Positions 26,710 to 34,658 of a DNA stretch of 64,000 nucleotides are shown here, piece after piece. The position numbers and the translations under genes are program-made. The notes under the pieces were generated by a model. The model had not been told where the DNA came from, searched no databases, and was given only the letters and a program-made list of their open reading frames with translations. The stretch is taken from contig NZ_KB903813.1 in the NCBI RefSeq assembly GCF_000379825.1, positions 757,333 to 821,332 on the forward strand, read 5' to 3'. The stretch's first letter is position 1. Each line of letters starts with the position of its first letter. This DNA is from Longispora albida DSM 44784 (GTDB lineage Bacteria; Actinomycetota; Actinomycetes; Mycobacteriales; Micromonosporaceae).

Positions 26710-27135
26710 TCAGGCCGAAGCGGTACTGATCGCCCCGGCGACCAGGCACGCCGTCGCCAGCCCCAGCATCGCCCACGGCACGAACCGCCGCTGCACCGTC
26801 GCGAAGCCACCAACCGTCAACGCGATCCCCAGCACCCCGATCACCACGATCGTCGGCTGGAACCACGACGGCGTACCAGCGATCATCCGCACCAGCGCCG
26901 ACGCGCCGACCACGAAGCCACCCAGCCCGAGCACGAACGCCCACACCGCCACCGCCGCCAGCGTCCGCTGCCGGGGCGGAGTCCTCGGCCCCGCGTCAGC
27001 ATCCCGGCCCGGCCCCACAGCGGCCACCAGCCGCGCCCGCAGCGGCACAGAACGATCCGCGGCGATCCGCTCGTTCTCCGCCAGCCCCAGCGTGGCACCG
27101 AACCCCACCAGATCGCTGTCTGTTTCGTTGCTCAC
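26710..27135 (-). CDS. Small membrane protein, unknown
   Basis: 141 residues. An acidic N-terminal ~65 residues (SNETDSDLVGFGATLGLAENERIAADR) lead into three or four hydrophobic helices (AVAVWAFVLGLGGFVVGAS, TIVVIGVLGIALTVGG, AMLGLATACLVAGAI). No family recognised. The GTG at 27135 is preferred over an upstream in-frame ATG because it begins the conserved-looking acidic part. It sits where rhomboid and murI genes occur in related clusters but resembles neither. Confidence 0.6.
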   Translation of the reverse strand: MSNETDSDLVGFGATLGLAENERIAADRSVPLRARLVAAVGPGRDADAGPRTPPRQRTLAAVAVWAFVLGLGGFVVGASALVRMIAGTPSWFQPTIVVIGVLGIALTVGGFATVQRRFVPWAMLGLATACLVAGAISTASA

Positions 27136-27350
27136 AGCGTCCCATTCTTCCGTATCGCCACCCGGGACACCCGCGCGACCCGGGTAAACCTGTACCAGAG
27201 CGTACGAAGCTCGATGTCGCCTTCGCGACATCTGCTCTGAGATTGGCAGGCAGCGGGCCTCCGGCGGCGTAGGCTGCGCAGCGTGACACGCCTAGCGGGC
27301 ACAGCGCCCCGCCCAGCCAGGCGCCTCGAGGAAATGTAGGGGTTTTCTTG

Positions 27351-28097
27351 ATGAAGCTTACGGTTCTCGGCTGCGCTGGAAGTTTCCCCGGGCCGCAGTC
27401 GGCCTGCTCGGCGTACCTCGTGGAAGCTGACGGTTTCCGCCTGCTCGTCGACTTCGGCACCGGAGCCCTCGGCGCTCTCCAGCGCTACGGCGAGCTGTAC
27501 GGCGTGGACGCGATCATCATCACCCACCTGCACGCCGACCACATGCTCGACGCGTGCTCGTACGTCGTCGCCCGCCGATACTGTCCCAGCGGAGCGCTCC
27601 CGCAGATCCCCCTCTACGGACCCCAGGGCGTCGCCGACCGGCTCCACGCCGCATACGGCCACGCCGGGGAGACCCTCGACGACGTGTACGCCTTCCACGA
27701 GCTGCGCCCCGGCACCCTCACCATCGGCCCCTTCGCCATCGCCACCGAGCTCATGGACCATCCAGTGGAGACATACGGGCTCCGGATCAGCCACGGCGGC
27801 CGGTCACTGGCCTACTCCTCCGACACCGGCCCCTGCGACGCCCTCCTCAAACTCGCCGAAGGCGCCGACGCGTTCCTCTGCGAAGCCAGCTACCTCGAAG
27901 GCGCCGACAACCCGCCCCACCTCCACCTCACCGGCAAGGACGCAGGCGAGCACGCGACCAGGGCCGGCGTGAAACGGCTGCTCCTCACCCACCTCGTCCA
28001 GGCCTGGGGCAACGAGGAACAGACCGTCTCCGAGGTCGAAGCCTCATTCGACGGGCCGTTCGACGTGGTGCGCGCCGGGGCACAGTACGAGATCTGA
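27351..28097 (+). CDS. Metallo-beta-lactamase-fold hydrolase (Rv1339-like phosphodiesterase)
   Basis: 248 residues. The zinc motif THLHADHMLD is intact, as are later ligands in YSSDTGPC and the C-terminal LLTHLV. Position between cysM and rph and overall length match the mycobacterial Rv1339 family, reported to be an atypical class II cAMP phosphodiesterase. tRNase Z-like activity is an alternative. ATG 27351 has AGGGG 8 nt upstream. Confidence 0.86.
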   Translation: MKLTVLGCAGSFPGPQSACSAYLVEADGFRLLVDFGTGALGALQRYGELYGVDAIIITHLHADHMLDACSYVVARRYCPSGALPQIPLYGPQGVADRLHAAYGHAGETLDDVYAFHELRPGTLTIGPFAIATELMDHPVETYGLRISHGGRSLAYSSDTGPCDALLKLAEGADAFLCEASYLEGADNPPHLHLTGKDAGEHATRAGVKRLLLTHLVQAWGNEEQTVSEVEASFDGPFDVVRAGAQYEI

Positions 28098-28110
28098 GTA
28101 GGGTGGGAGG

Positions 28111-28836
28111 ATGTCCCGTCCCGATGGCCGCACAGCCGACGCCCTCCGCCCCGTCACCATCACCCGCAGCTGGTCCAAGCACCCCGAAGGCTCCGTCCTC
28201 GTCGAATTCGGCGACACCCGGGTCCTGTGCACGGCCAGCATCACCGACGGCGTCCCGCGCTGGCGCCGCGGCTCCGGCCTCGGCTGGGTCACCGCCGAGT
28301 ACTCCATGCTGCCCAGGGCCACCAACACCCGCAGCGACCGCGAAAGCGTCAAAGGCAAGATCGGCGGCCGGACGCACGAGATCTCCCGCCTGATCGGCCG
28401 CAGCCTCCGTGCCTGCCTCGACCTCAAGGCCCTCGGCGAGAACTCCATCGTCCTCGACTGCGACGTCCTCCAGGCCGACGGCGGTACCCGCACCGCGGCC
28501 ATCACCGGCGCCTACGTCGCCCTCGCCGACGCCGTCGACTGGCTCGCCGCCCGGCACAAGCTCGCCGCCAGCCCCGCCAAGGCCCTGCACCGCTCCGTCG
28601 CGGCCGTCAGCGTCGGCGTCATCAACGGCGAACCCCGCCTCGACCTCTGCTACACCGAGGACGTCGCCGCCGGCGTCGACATGAACATCGTCTGCACCGG
28701 CACCGGCGAGTTCGTCGAGGTACAGGGCACCGGCGAAGACGGCGTCTTCGACCGCGACCAGCTCAACGCCCTCCTCGACCTCGGCGTGGCCGGCTGCGCG
28801 GAACTCACCGCACTCCAGCAGAAGGCCCGGGCATGA
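28111..28836 (+). CDS. rph: Ribonuclease PH
   Basis: 241 residues, phosphorolytic 3'-5' exoribonuclease that trims tRNA 3' ends. Starts [20 protein letters not shown]; contains the conserved [18 protein letters not shown], RxTRSDRES-like stretch ([23 protein letters not shown]) and [13 protein letters not shown]. The start ATG follows TAGGGT by 6 nt. Overlaps rdgB by ATGA. Confidence 0.96.
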   Translation: MSRPDGRTADALRPVTITRSWSKHPEGSVLVEFGDTRVLCTASITDGVPRWRRGSGLGWVTAEYSMLPRATNTRSDRESVKGKIGGRTHEISRLIGRSLRACLDLKALGENSIVLDCDVLQADGGTRTAAITGAYVALADAVDWLAARHKLAASPAKALHRSVAAVSVGVINGEPRLDLCYTEDVAAGVDMNIVCTGTGEFVEVQGTGEDGVFDRDQLNALLDLGVAGCAELTALQQKARA

Positions 28837-29414
28837 GAATCCTCCTCGCCTCGCGCAACAAGAAGAAGATCGTCGAACTCCGCCGCATCCTCACCACTGT
28901 GGAGATCGTCGGCCTCGACGACGTGCCGCCCTTCCCCGACACCGTCGAATCCGGGCTCACCTTCGAAGAGAACGCGCTGCTCAAGGCCCGCGACGGCGCC
29001 CGCGTCTCCGGCATGCCCTGCGTCGCCGACGACTCCGGCCTCGCCGTCGACGCCCTCAACGGCATGCCCGGCGTGTTCAGCGCCCGCTGGTCCGGCCGCC
29101 ACGGCGACGACCAGGCCAACCTCGACCTCCTGCTCGGCCAGATCGGCGACGTCCCCGACGAGTACCGTGGCGGAGCCTTCGTCTGCGCCGCGGCCCTCGT
29201 CATGCCCGACGGCACCGAACACGTCGTCATGGGCGAGATGCGCGGCACGATCATCCGCGAGGCGCGCGGCACCGGCGGTTTCGGCTACGACCCGATCTTC
29301 GTCCCGGACGGCCACGAGGTCACCTCGGCCGAACTCACCCCGGAAGCGAAGGACGCGATCAGCCACCGCGGCCAGGCCTTCCGCGAACTCGCGAAGGTGA
29401 TCGCGGAACTGTAG
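28833..29414 (+). CDS. rdgB: XTP/dITP pyrophosphatase (RdgB/HAM1)
   Basis: 193 residues. Removes non-canonical purine nucleotides from the pool. [14 protein letters not shown] at the start, [34 protein letters not shown] and [11 protein letters not shown] match the Ham1 family. Translationally coupled to rph; a strong hairpin follows. Confidence 0.96.
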   Translation: MRILLASRNKKKIVELRRILTTVEIVGLDDVPPFPDTVESGLTFEENALLKARDGARVSGMPCVADDSGLAVDALNGMPGVFSARWSGRHGDDQANLDLLLGQIGDVPDEYRGGAFVCAAALVMPDGTEHVVMGEMRGTIIREARGTGGFGYDPIFVPDGHEVTSAELTPEAKDAISHRGQAFRELAKVIAEL

Positions 29415-29431
29415 GACCCGAGCACGAGAAC

Positions 29432-29459
29432 GGGGCTCACCGGTTGCCTGGTGAGCCCC
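29432..29459. terminator. Terminator between rdgB and tRNA-Leu
   Basis: GGGGCTCACC (29432-29441) pairs with GGTGAGCCCC (29450-29459), 8-nt loop; serves both rdgB and the convergent tRNA. Confidence 0.8.
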
Positions 29460-29468
29460 ACTCGTTGC

Positions 29469-29554
29469 TGGTGCGGGAGGAGGGACTCGAACCCTCACGC
29501 CCGAAGGCACAGGTTCCTAAGACCTGCGTGGCTACCTGGTTACACCACTCCCGC
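29469..29554 (-). tRNA. tRNA-Leu(TAG)
   Basis: Reads leftward from 29554. Acceptor GCGGGAG pairs with CTCCCGC; the anticodon loop CTTAGGA gives TAG; the long variable arm (TGTGCCTTCGGGCGT) marks a type II leucine tRNA; the T-loop is GGTTCGAGTCC. CCA is encoded (29469-29471). Confidence 0.97.
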
Positions 29555-29576
29555 GTCCCATGCAGTGTAAGGCCAG

Positions 29577-30101
29577 CTATGCGTGATCTGTCGACTGGCT
29601 ATCCGGGCGCTTCCGCTTGCCTTTGCCCGCGAAGGTCGGCGTCTGGCTGTGGCAGTTGGGACAGAGGAACCGGAGATTCTCGCGTCGACAGTCTGCGAAG
29701 TCGCCGTTGATGTGGTCAACGTGCAACGTGAGAGGCTGACCACGCCATTCAGGTCCGTTACGGCAGAACGAACACTCGTGCGCCGTGCCTAGTTCGACAA
29801 GCGCTTGCCGAAGCCGTTGTCCTGCCTGCCTGCGCTGGTCGGGCCTTCTGACGACAAGTACCTCGGCCGGGCTGAGCCGGTTCGGCGGATGAGTGCCGCG
29901 GCTGTGCCCTCGGCCGGTGAAGTGCTCCGTGCTGATGCCTTCACGCGTGATCCTGCGGCGGATGTGGGCGTGGCTGCCACCTGTTAGCCGGATGCCGAGC
30001 CGTCGCATGACTTCATACACGCTGAAGGACTGGGTTACCGCCGACTCCAGCATCTCCCTGGTATAGCGAACTCTGCTCCATTTTGGACGGATGTTTTCCA
30101 T
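29577..30101 (-). CDS. HNH endonuclease with N-terminal HTH-like domain
   Basis: 174 residues. C-terminal HNH nuclease: CSFCRNG zinc knuckle, HVDHINGDFADCRRENLRFLCPNC with catalytic His and second Cys pair. The N-terminal ~60 residues (SFSVYEVMRRLGI, HAHIRRRITREGI) look like a DNA-binding helix-turn-helix. The gene begins 23 bp past the tRNA-Leu 5' end, and its G+C looks lower than neighbours. Both suggest lateral arrival at a tRNA locus. The ATG follows TACGGT by 6 nt. Confidence 0.85.
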   Translation of the reverse strand: MENIRPKWSRVRYTREMLESAVTQSFSVYEVMRRLGIRLTGGSHAHIRRRITREGISTEHFTGRGHSRGTHPPNRLSPAEVLVVRRPDQRRQAGQRLRQALVELGTAHECSFCRNGPEWRGQPLTLHVDHINGDFADCRRENLRFLCPNCHSQTPTFAGKGKRKRPDSQSTDHA

Positions 30102-30172
30102 GTCCGTACCGTAAACTCAGTCCTCGAAATCTTCGCTCAGATGTGCGAATGACCTGCTGGCTGGGCGTGTCG

Positions 30173-30574
30173 TCAGCCCTCGCCGGGCTTGTCCTTCTTG
30201 TCGTCGCCGTTCTCGTCGCGTTTGCGGAGTTCTTCCTCGCGGCGGCGGAGGTCGGCTTCCCAGTCCTTGAGCAGCTTCTCGTCGTCGGAGTTCTTCCGCT
30301 GGGACAGGCCGCGCAGGAAGTCGGGGTCGTCGTCCGGAGCGAGCGGCCGGCTGGGCGGCTGGGGGCTCGCGGGCCGCGCCGGGCCGTCCTTGCGGGGCCG
30401 GCCGGCGATGAACCAGGCGATCCAGCCGATCGGCGAGAACAGGATGATCAGCAGGATCCAGAAGATCTTGGGCAGGTTGCGGACCTCGTCCCGGGGCGTG
30501 GTGATGCAGTCGATGACGGCGTACACCAGCAGGATGACGTCGAGGACGGCGAGCAGGGCGTAGATACGGGCCAC
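30173..30574 (-). CDS. PLDc_N membrane protein
   Basis: 133 residues. Two N-terminal membrane helices with the PLDc_N (phospholipase D nuclease N-terminal) signature LPKIFWILLIILFSPIGWIAWFIAGRP. A Pro-rich linker and a highly charged Lys/Glu tail (RRREEELRKRDENGDDKKDK) follow. Lacks any PLD catalytic domain, like many actinobacterial members of unknown function. GTG 30574 starts the conserved region; CATGAT lies 6 nt upstream. Confidence 0.75.
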   Translation of the reverse strand: MARIYALLAVLDVILLVYAVIDCITTPRDEVRNLPKIFWILLIILFSPIGWIAWFIAGRPRKDGPARPASPQPPSRPLAPDDDPDFLRGLSQRKNSDDEKLLKDWEADLRRREEELRKRDENGDDKKDKPGEG

Positions 30575-30651
30575 GCGGGCATCATGCCGGATGCGCGCAT
30601 GGCACCGCGTCCCCGGTACACCGAAATGCTTTTGATCTGAGGCGCAGTGGT

Positions 30652-30692
30652 GGTTCTCAGGGCGATCCGCAGCCGTCGTCGCCCTGAGAACC
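30652..30692 (-). terminator. Terminator of the bcp operon
   Basis: GGTTCTCAGGGCGA (30652-30665) pairs perfectly with TCGCCCTGAGAACC (30679-30692), five bases past the bcp stop. Confidence 0.8.
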
Positions 30693-30696
30693 AGCC

Positions 30697-31164
30697 TCAC
30701 AGCCCGAGGTCGCGGCGGAGTTTGGCTACGTGGCCGGTGGCCTTGACGTTGTAGAAGGCGTGCTCGATGGTGCCGTCCTCGTCGATGACGAAGGTGGAGC
30801 GGATGACGCCCATGCTGACCTTGCCGTAGTTCATCTTCTCGCCGTAGGCGGCGTAGGCGTCGAGGACGCTCTTGTCCGGGTCGGAGACGAGGGGGAAGGT
30901 GATGGCGTCGCGTTCGGCGAACTTGGCGAGCTTCTCCGGCTTGTCGGGGGAGATGCCGACGACGGCGTAGCCCTGGGCCTGGAGTGAGGCGAGGGAGTCG
31001 CGGAAGTCGCAGGCCTGCTTGGTGCAGCCGGGGGTCATGGCTGCCGGGTAGGCGTAGAGGATGACCTTCTTGCCGCGCAGGTCCTTGAGGGCGAGCTGGC
31101 CGCCGTCGGCGGTGGCCAGGGTGAAGTCGGGCGCGGTGTCGCCCGCGGTGAGTCGCTCGGTCAT
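30697..31164 (-). CDS. bcp: Thiol peroxidase, Bcp/PrxQ type
   Basis: 155 residues, peroxiredoxin reducing peroxides. The peroxidatic Cys is in YPAAMTPGCTKQACDFRD, with the second Cys five residues later (CxxxxC, atypical 2-Cys as in Bcp). The usual P-KDxTPGCT segment reads PAAMTPGCT. Start overlaps the upstream stop (ATGA). Last gene of the redox operon. Confidence 0.93.
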   Translation of the reverse strand: MTERLTAGDTAPDFTLATADGGQLALKDLRGKKVILYAYPAAMTPGCTKQACDFRDSLASLQAQGYAVVGISPDKPEKLAKFAERDAITFPLVSDPDKSVLDAYAAYGEKMNYGKVSMGVIRSTFVIDEDGTIEHAFYNVKATGHVAKLRRDLGL

Positions 31165-32150
31165 GTCGTCACGATATCTCCGCCGTGTGACATGTCCTGG
31201 CGAGCCGGGCCGGGGCGGTGCAGGAGTGCGCCTGCCGCGAGCCCGGTTCCGGCGGCGAGGCTGAGGGCGGTGGCGAGCCTGGCGAGGGCGCCGTCCCAGG
31301 GGACGGGGGCGATGGCGTGGGTGAGGACGGTGATCTGGGTGAGGCCGGCGAGTGCGGCGAGGGCTGCGCCTGCGAGGCCGAGGGCGAAGTTCGCGGCTGG
31401 CTTGCCGAGTGCCGCGTATCCGGCGGCGGCGAGCATGCCGAGTGCCGCTGCCGCTGCCCACAGCTGTCCGGAGTGGAGTGTTTCCGCGTCGGTGTACCGG
31501 CCGGCGGTGTCGGCGAGCGCCACGAGCCCTGTCGCGCCCGCTATCGCTGCTGCCAGGCGCAGGTACCGGGACGCGAAGGCCACGGCGCAGCCGCCGAGGA
31601 GGATGCCGGCCCACCAGAGTCCTTGCTGGGGTGGGGGTACCCAGTCGAGGGTGCCCGTGACCTGCCCGGTCGCCCCGTCGGCGAGCCGGATCGGGATGGT
31701 CCAGTCGCGGAGGCGGTGGGTGCGGCCTGGTTCGGTGCGGGTGATCGGGGGTGGCTGGCCCATCCAGTGCGCGCGGTGGTCGTGCCAGCGGACTGACGAC
31801 GTGGCTGTGAGCTTCTGCCACGTGGGCGGCAGGGCCGGGTCGCCGCCGGAGGGCTTGCCGGTGTTGAGGTATCCGGCGGGGGAGCTGGTGTTGAGGTATG
31901 CGCCGCCGGGGCCGGCTCTCAGGTACGGCTCGCCGGAGTAGCCGAGGATCTCGACGGTGGCGCTGGGGGAGCGGAGTTCGAGGCTGGCGCCGGCTTCGAC
32001 GGGGCGGACGGTGATGCCCCGGCCGGCCGGGGTGATCGAGGTGACCGTCGTCCGGTAGTCGCTGACGCTGGAGCCGGAGGCGGGGTGGGCTGCCGCCGGG
32101 CTGGCGAGTACCAGCCCGGCGGCGATGCCCAGTAGTACTGCCCTGATCAC
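31161..32150 (-). CDS. Exported multi-pass membrane protein, unknown
   Basis: 329 residues. N-terminal signal (ending AAAHPASG), ~150 residues of extracytoplasmic beta-rich sequence, then about six membrane helices (LWWAGILLGGCAVAFASRYL onward). Similar proteins lie near copper or redox genes in actinobacteria, but I cannot name the family. The GTG at 32150 is 9 nt after the preceding stop, and its end overlaps bcp, so it belongs to the redox operon. Confidence 0.7.
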   Translation of the reverse strand: MIRAVLLGIAAGLVLASPAAAHPASGSSVSDYRTTVTSITPAGRGITVRPVEAGASLELRSPSATVEILGYSGEPYLRAGPGGAYLNTSSPAGYLNTGKPSGGDPALPPTWQKLTATSSVRWHDHRAHWMGQPPPITRTEPGRTHRLRDWTIPIRLADGATGQVTGTLDWVPPPQQGLWWAGILLGGCAVAFASRYLRLAAAIAGATGLVALADTAGRYTDAETLHSGQLWAAAAALGMLAAAGYAALGKPAANFALGLAGAALAALAGLTQITVLTHAIAPVPWDGALARLATALSLAAGTGLAAGALLHRPGPARQDMSHGGDIVTT

Positions 32151-32159
32151 ACAGGAAGG

Positions 32160-32891
32160 CTACTTGCTGGCCTCGGTGACCATCCGGGTGAGTTCCTCGA
32201 GTGGCGGCTTGTTCTGGTCGACCTTGGTGCCGTTGACGTACATGGTCGGCGTGCTGGACAGGCCGCGCTTGCTGGCGTCGTCGGTGATCTTCTCGGCCCA
32301 GCCCAGGTACTTGCCGTCGCGCACGCAGGCGGCGAAAGCCGGGTCGATCAGCCCGGTGGTGCCGCCGATCGAGATGATCTGGTCGTCGGTGAGGCCCCGG
32401 GTGTTCTCGGCCGGCTGCTGGGCGAAGAGCGCCTTGGTGAACTCGTAGAGCTTGTTGCCGTCGGAGGCACAACCGGCTGCCGCCGCCGAGCGGGTGGAGT
32501 ACTTGGTGCCGCCGGAGAAGCGGTCGAGGATCGTGATCGGGTGGTACACCAGTGTGATCTTGTTGTCCTTGATCCACTGGTCGACGGTCGGCGAGATGGC
32601 CTCCTCGAGGTTCTTGCACGCCGGGCACTGGTAGTCGAGGTAGATGTCGACCTTGGCCTTGCCGGACGTGCCGGGGATCGTCATGCCGTCCTGCTCGGCG
32701 GTGGCGTTGGCCGGCACCCGGAAGTCCCTGGGCTGCTGGGCCTGCCAGACGCCGTAGCCGATGCCGCCGGCGACCAGCGCGACCAGGACCACGGCGATCG
32801 TGGTCCAGATCAGCTTGCGGCGGCGGTCCTCTGCGGCGATCTGCTGCCGGACGAGCTTCGCCGCGGCCTTCTGCTCGACTCGTTTGCTCAC
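32160..32891 (-). CDS. DsbA-like membrane-anchored thioredoxin-fold oxidoreductase
   Basis: 243 residues. One N-terminal membrane anchor (LIWTTIAVVLVALVAGGIGYGVW), then a thioredoxin_4/DsbA domain with active site CPAC (DYQCPACKNLEE) and the cis-Pro loop SSTPTMYVNG. Probably forms or shuffles disulfides in secreted proteins. Coupled to the MauE gene by GTGA overlap; MauE-type proteins often re-oxidise or support such partners. Confidence 0.9.
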   Translation of the reverse strand: MSKRVEQKAAAKLVRQQIAAEDRRRKLIWTTIAVVLVALVAGGIGYGVWQAQQPRDFRVPANATAEQDGMTIPGTSGKAKVDIYLDYQCPACKNLEEAISPTVDQWIKDNKITLVYHPITILDRFSGGTKYSTRSAAAAGCASDGNKLYEFTKALFAQQPAENTRGLTDDQIISIGGTTGLIDPAFAACVRDGKYLGWAEKITDDASKRGLSSTPTMYVNGTKVDQNKPPLEELTRMVTEASK

Positions 32892-33445
32892 GTTTCGTCC
32901 TCTGTCGACTCTTCTGCTGACCGCGGCTCGTCCGCTGACCCGGCCGGGGTGCCGGCGAGGAACCCGTCGAGCGAGAACCACGTCCGGGGCCGGAGTACCA
33001 GGAATCCAGCGGCGGCCATAAAGCCTATATCGCGCAAAGTCTCCCAAAAGTAATTGGGGGACTCGCCCTCGCCGAGCGCCCCGCCCTTGCTGAAGCAGCC
33101 GCAGTCGATCTGCAGGCCCCGGACCCAGGCGGAGATGATCCCGAAGACGAACACGCTCAGCAGCGCGATCGACACCAGCGCGACCTGCCGGGTGAACAGC
33201 CCGGCGAGCATGAGCAGCCCGAGGGTCACCTCGACGAACGGAAGTGCCGCCCCGACGATCTGCGCCATCGTGGGCGGGAGCAGCTCGTAGGCGTTGACGG
33301 CGCGTACCGAGCCGCTCAGGTCTGTGATCTTCGAACCGCCGGCCCAGAGCCATACCCCGGCCAGCAGTAGTCGGCAAATAGTACTAAAAATCGGATTCCA
33401 GCGGCTCACAGGAGCCGCCACGGGAACGTCAAGAAGCTGCACCAT
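32888..33445 (-). CDS. MauE/DoxX-family membrane protein
   Basis: 185 residues. Four membrane helices (FSTICRLLLAGVWLWAGGSKI, IVGAALPFVEVTLGLLMLAG, ALVSIALLSVFVFGIISAW, and one near 145) with a conserved IDCGCFSKGG cysteine motif, typical of MauE. Family members help form disulfides in partner enzymes. A charged C-terminal tail follows. ATG 33445 lacks a well-spaced SD; the GGGGGG tract abuts it. First of the redox genes, 16 nt behind the sigma factor gene. Confidence 0.85.
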   Translation of the reverse strand: MVQLLDVPVAAPVSRWNPIFSTICRLLLAGVWLWAGGSKITDLSGSVRAVNAYELLPPTMAQIVGAALPFVEVTLGLLMLAGLFTRQVALVSIALLSVFVFGIISAWVRGLQIDCGCFSKGGALGEGESPNYFWETLRDIGFMAAAGFLVLRPRTWFSLDGFLAGTPAGSADEPRSAEESTEDET

Positions 33446-33461
33446 CCCCCCGGAAGGTGTG

Positions 33462-33989
33462 TCAGACGGTGAGCGCCGCCGAGACAGCGTCCACCAGATC
33501 GGCGCGAGCCCGAGCGACTCGCGACCTGATTGTCCCAATAGGCACTGATTCGATCTCAGCGGCCTCGGCATAGGACAACCCGAGCACCTGGGTGAGGACG
33601 AAGGCCGTCCGGCGCTCGGCGGGCAACCGGGCCAGCAGGTCGCGCCCGCTGATCCCGCCGACCGGGTCCGGCTGGTGCCCGGCGGCCTCGAAGGCCCCGT
33701 CGGCCCGGCGCTGCCTGACGACCACCCGGATGTGGTCGGCGCAGGCCCGGCGGGCGATGCCGAGCAGCCACGTGCGCACCGTGGACCTGGCCTCGAACTT
33801 CGGCAGGGCGCGGAAGGCCCGCAGGTACGTCTCCTGGGTGAGGTCGTCGGCCGTCCCGGTGCCGGTCAGCGCCGCGCACAGCCGCCACACCTCGGCCTGG
33901 GTCTCCCTGACCAGCGCCGCCTGCGCGACCGGGTCGCCGTCCCGAGCGGCGAGCGCCCAGCGCGTCGCCGGATCGAGAGGGGGATTCAC
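33462..33989 (-). CDS. ECF sigma factor
   Basis: 175 residues. Region 2 (DDLTQETYLRAFRALPKFEARSTVRTWLLGIARRACADHIR) and region 4 (RRTAFVLTQVLGLSYAEAAEIESVPIGTIRSRVARARADL) are both complete. The GTG at 33989 follows TATTCT by 8 nt; a GTG at 34022 is an alternative adding 11 residues. It directs the downstream redox genes by position. A zinc-finger anti-sigma candidate is divergently encoded 70 bp away. Confidence 0.93.
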   Translation of the reverse strand: MNPPLDPATRWALAARDGDPVAQAALVRETQAEVWRLCAALTGTGTADDLTQETYLRAFRALPKFEARSTVRTWLLGIARRACADHIRVVVRQRRADGAFEAAGHQPDPVGGISGRDLLARLPAERRTAFVLTQVLGLSYAEAAEIESVPIGTIRSRVARARADLVDAVSAALTV

Positions 33990-34058
33990 AAGAGCCGAGA
34001 ATACGGGAGTGTCGCGGGTCACGGGAACTCGCGCGGGCCGCTGCCCGACTACCAGTAC

Positions 34059-34658
34059 ATGAACTGTGGTGCGGTCCGGGCGGCGCTGTCTGCCCACTTC
34101 GACGGTGAGGCGGCGGAACTCTCGGCAGAGCAGACGGCTGCCCACCTGTCGGGCTGCGCGGCCTGCCGGGAGTGGAAACTGCGAGCCGAGCAGGTCAACC
34201 GGATGGTCGCGGTTCCCGTCCAGGTCCCTGACCTGACCGAGCGGGTGCTCGCCGCCGTCATCGACCAGGAGCGTGCTGCCCGGCGCGCCAGGTGGCAGAT
34301 CCTCCGGATCGCTGTCGGTGCCGCGGCTGTGATCCAGCTCCTGCTCGCTCTTCCGGTACTCCTGGACGGAGGCGCCGGCCCGCACGCCAGCCGCGAGATG
34401 GCCTCCTTCGACATCGCGCTGGCGGTCGGGTTCCTGCTCGCTGCGTGGCAGCCGGCCCGGGCGCGTGCCTTCGTACCCGTGGCGGCCGTCCTGGCCTTCT
34501 GCTTCGCGCTGACGAGCAGCATGGACGTGCTGAACGACTCCACGGCCCTCGCGCACGAGACCGGGCACCTGGTCGCGCTGGTGCAGGCGGGGCTGCTGTG
34601 GGCGCTGGGGCGCACCTCCGCTGCCGGTACGGGAGCCCCCGCTACGGTCAGACCGTGA
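34059..34658 (+). CDS. Zinc-finger anti-sigma factor
   Basis: 199 residues. N-terminal zf-HC2 motif (SAHFDGEAAELSAEQTAAHLSGCAACREW: His...HxxxCxxC), then ~4 membrane helices, so it would tether the ECF factor to the membrane and respond to thiol or metal signals. Divergent from the sigma gene rather than downstream of it. Its end overlaps copCD (GTGA), linking the switch to copper handling. Confidence 0.85.
   Translation: MNCGAVRAALSAHFDGEAAELSAEQTAAHLSGCAACREWKLRAEQVNRMVAVPVQVPDLTERVLAAVIDQERAARRARWQILRIAVGAAAVIQLLLALPVLLDGGAGPHASREMASFDIALAVGFLLAAWQPARARAFVPVAAVLAFCFALTSSMDVLNDSTALAHETGHLVALVQAGLLWALGRTSAAGTGAPATVRP

Noticed and set aside
29469-30101. Integrated prophage or ICE at tRNA-Leu
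   Set aside because: Only one HNH gene; no integrase, structural genes or duplicated tRNA end.
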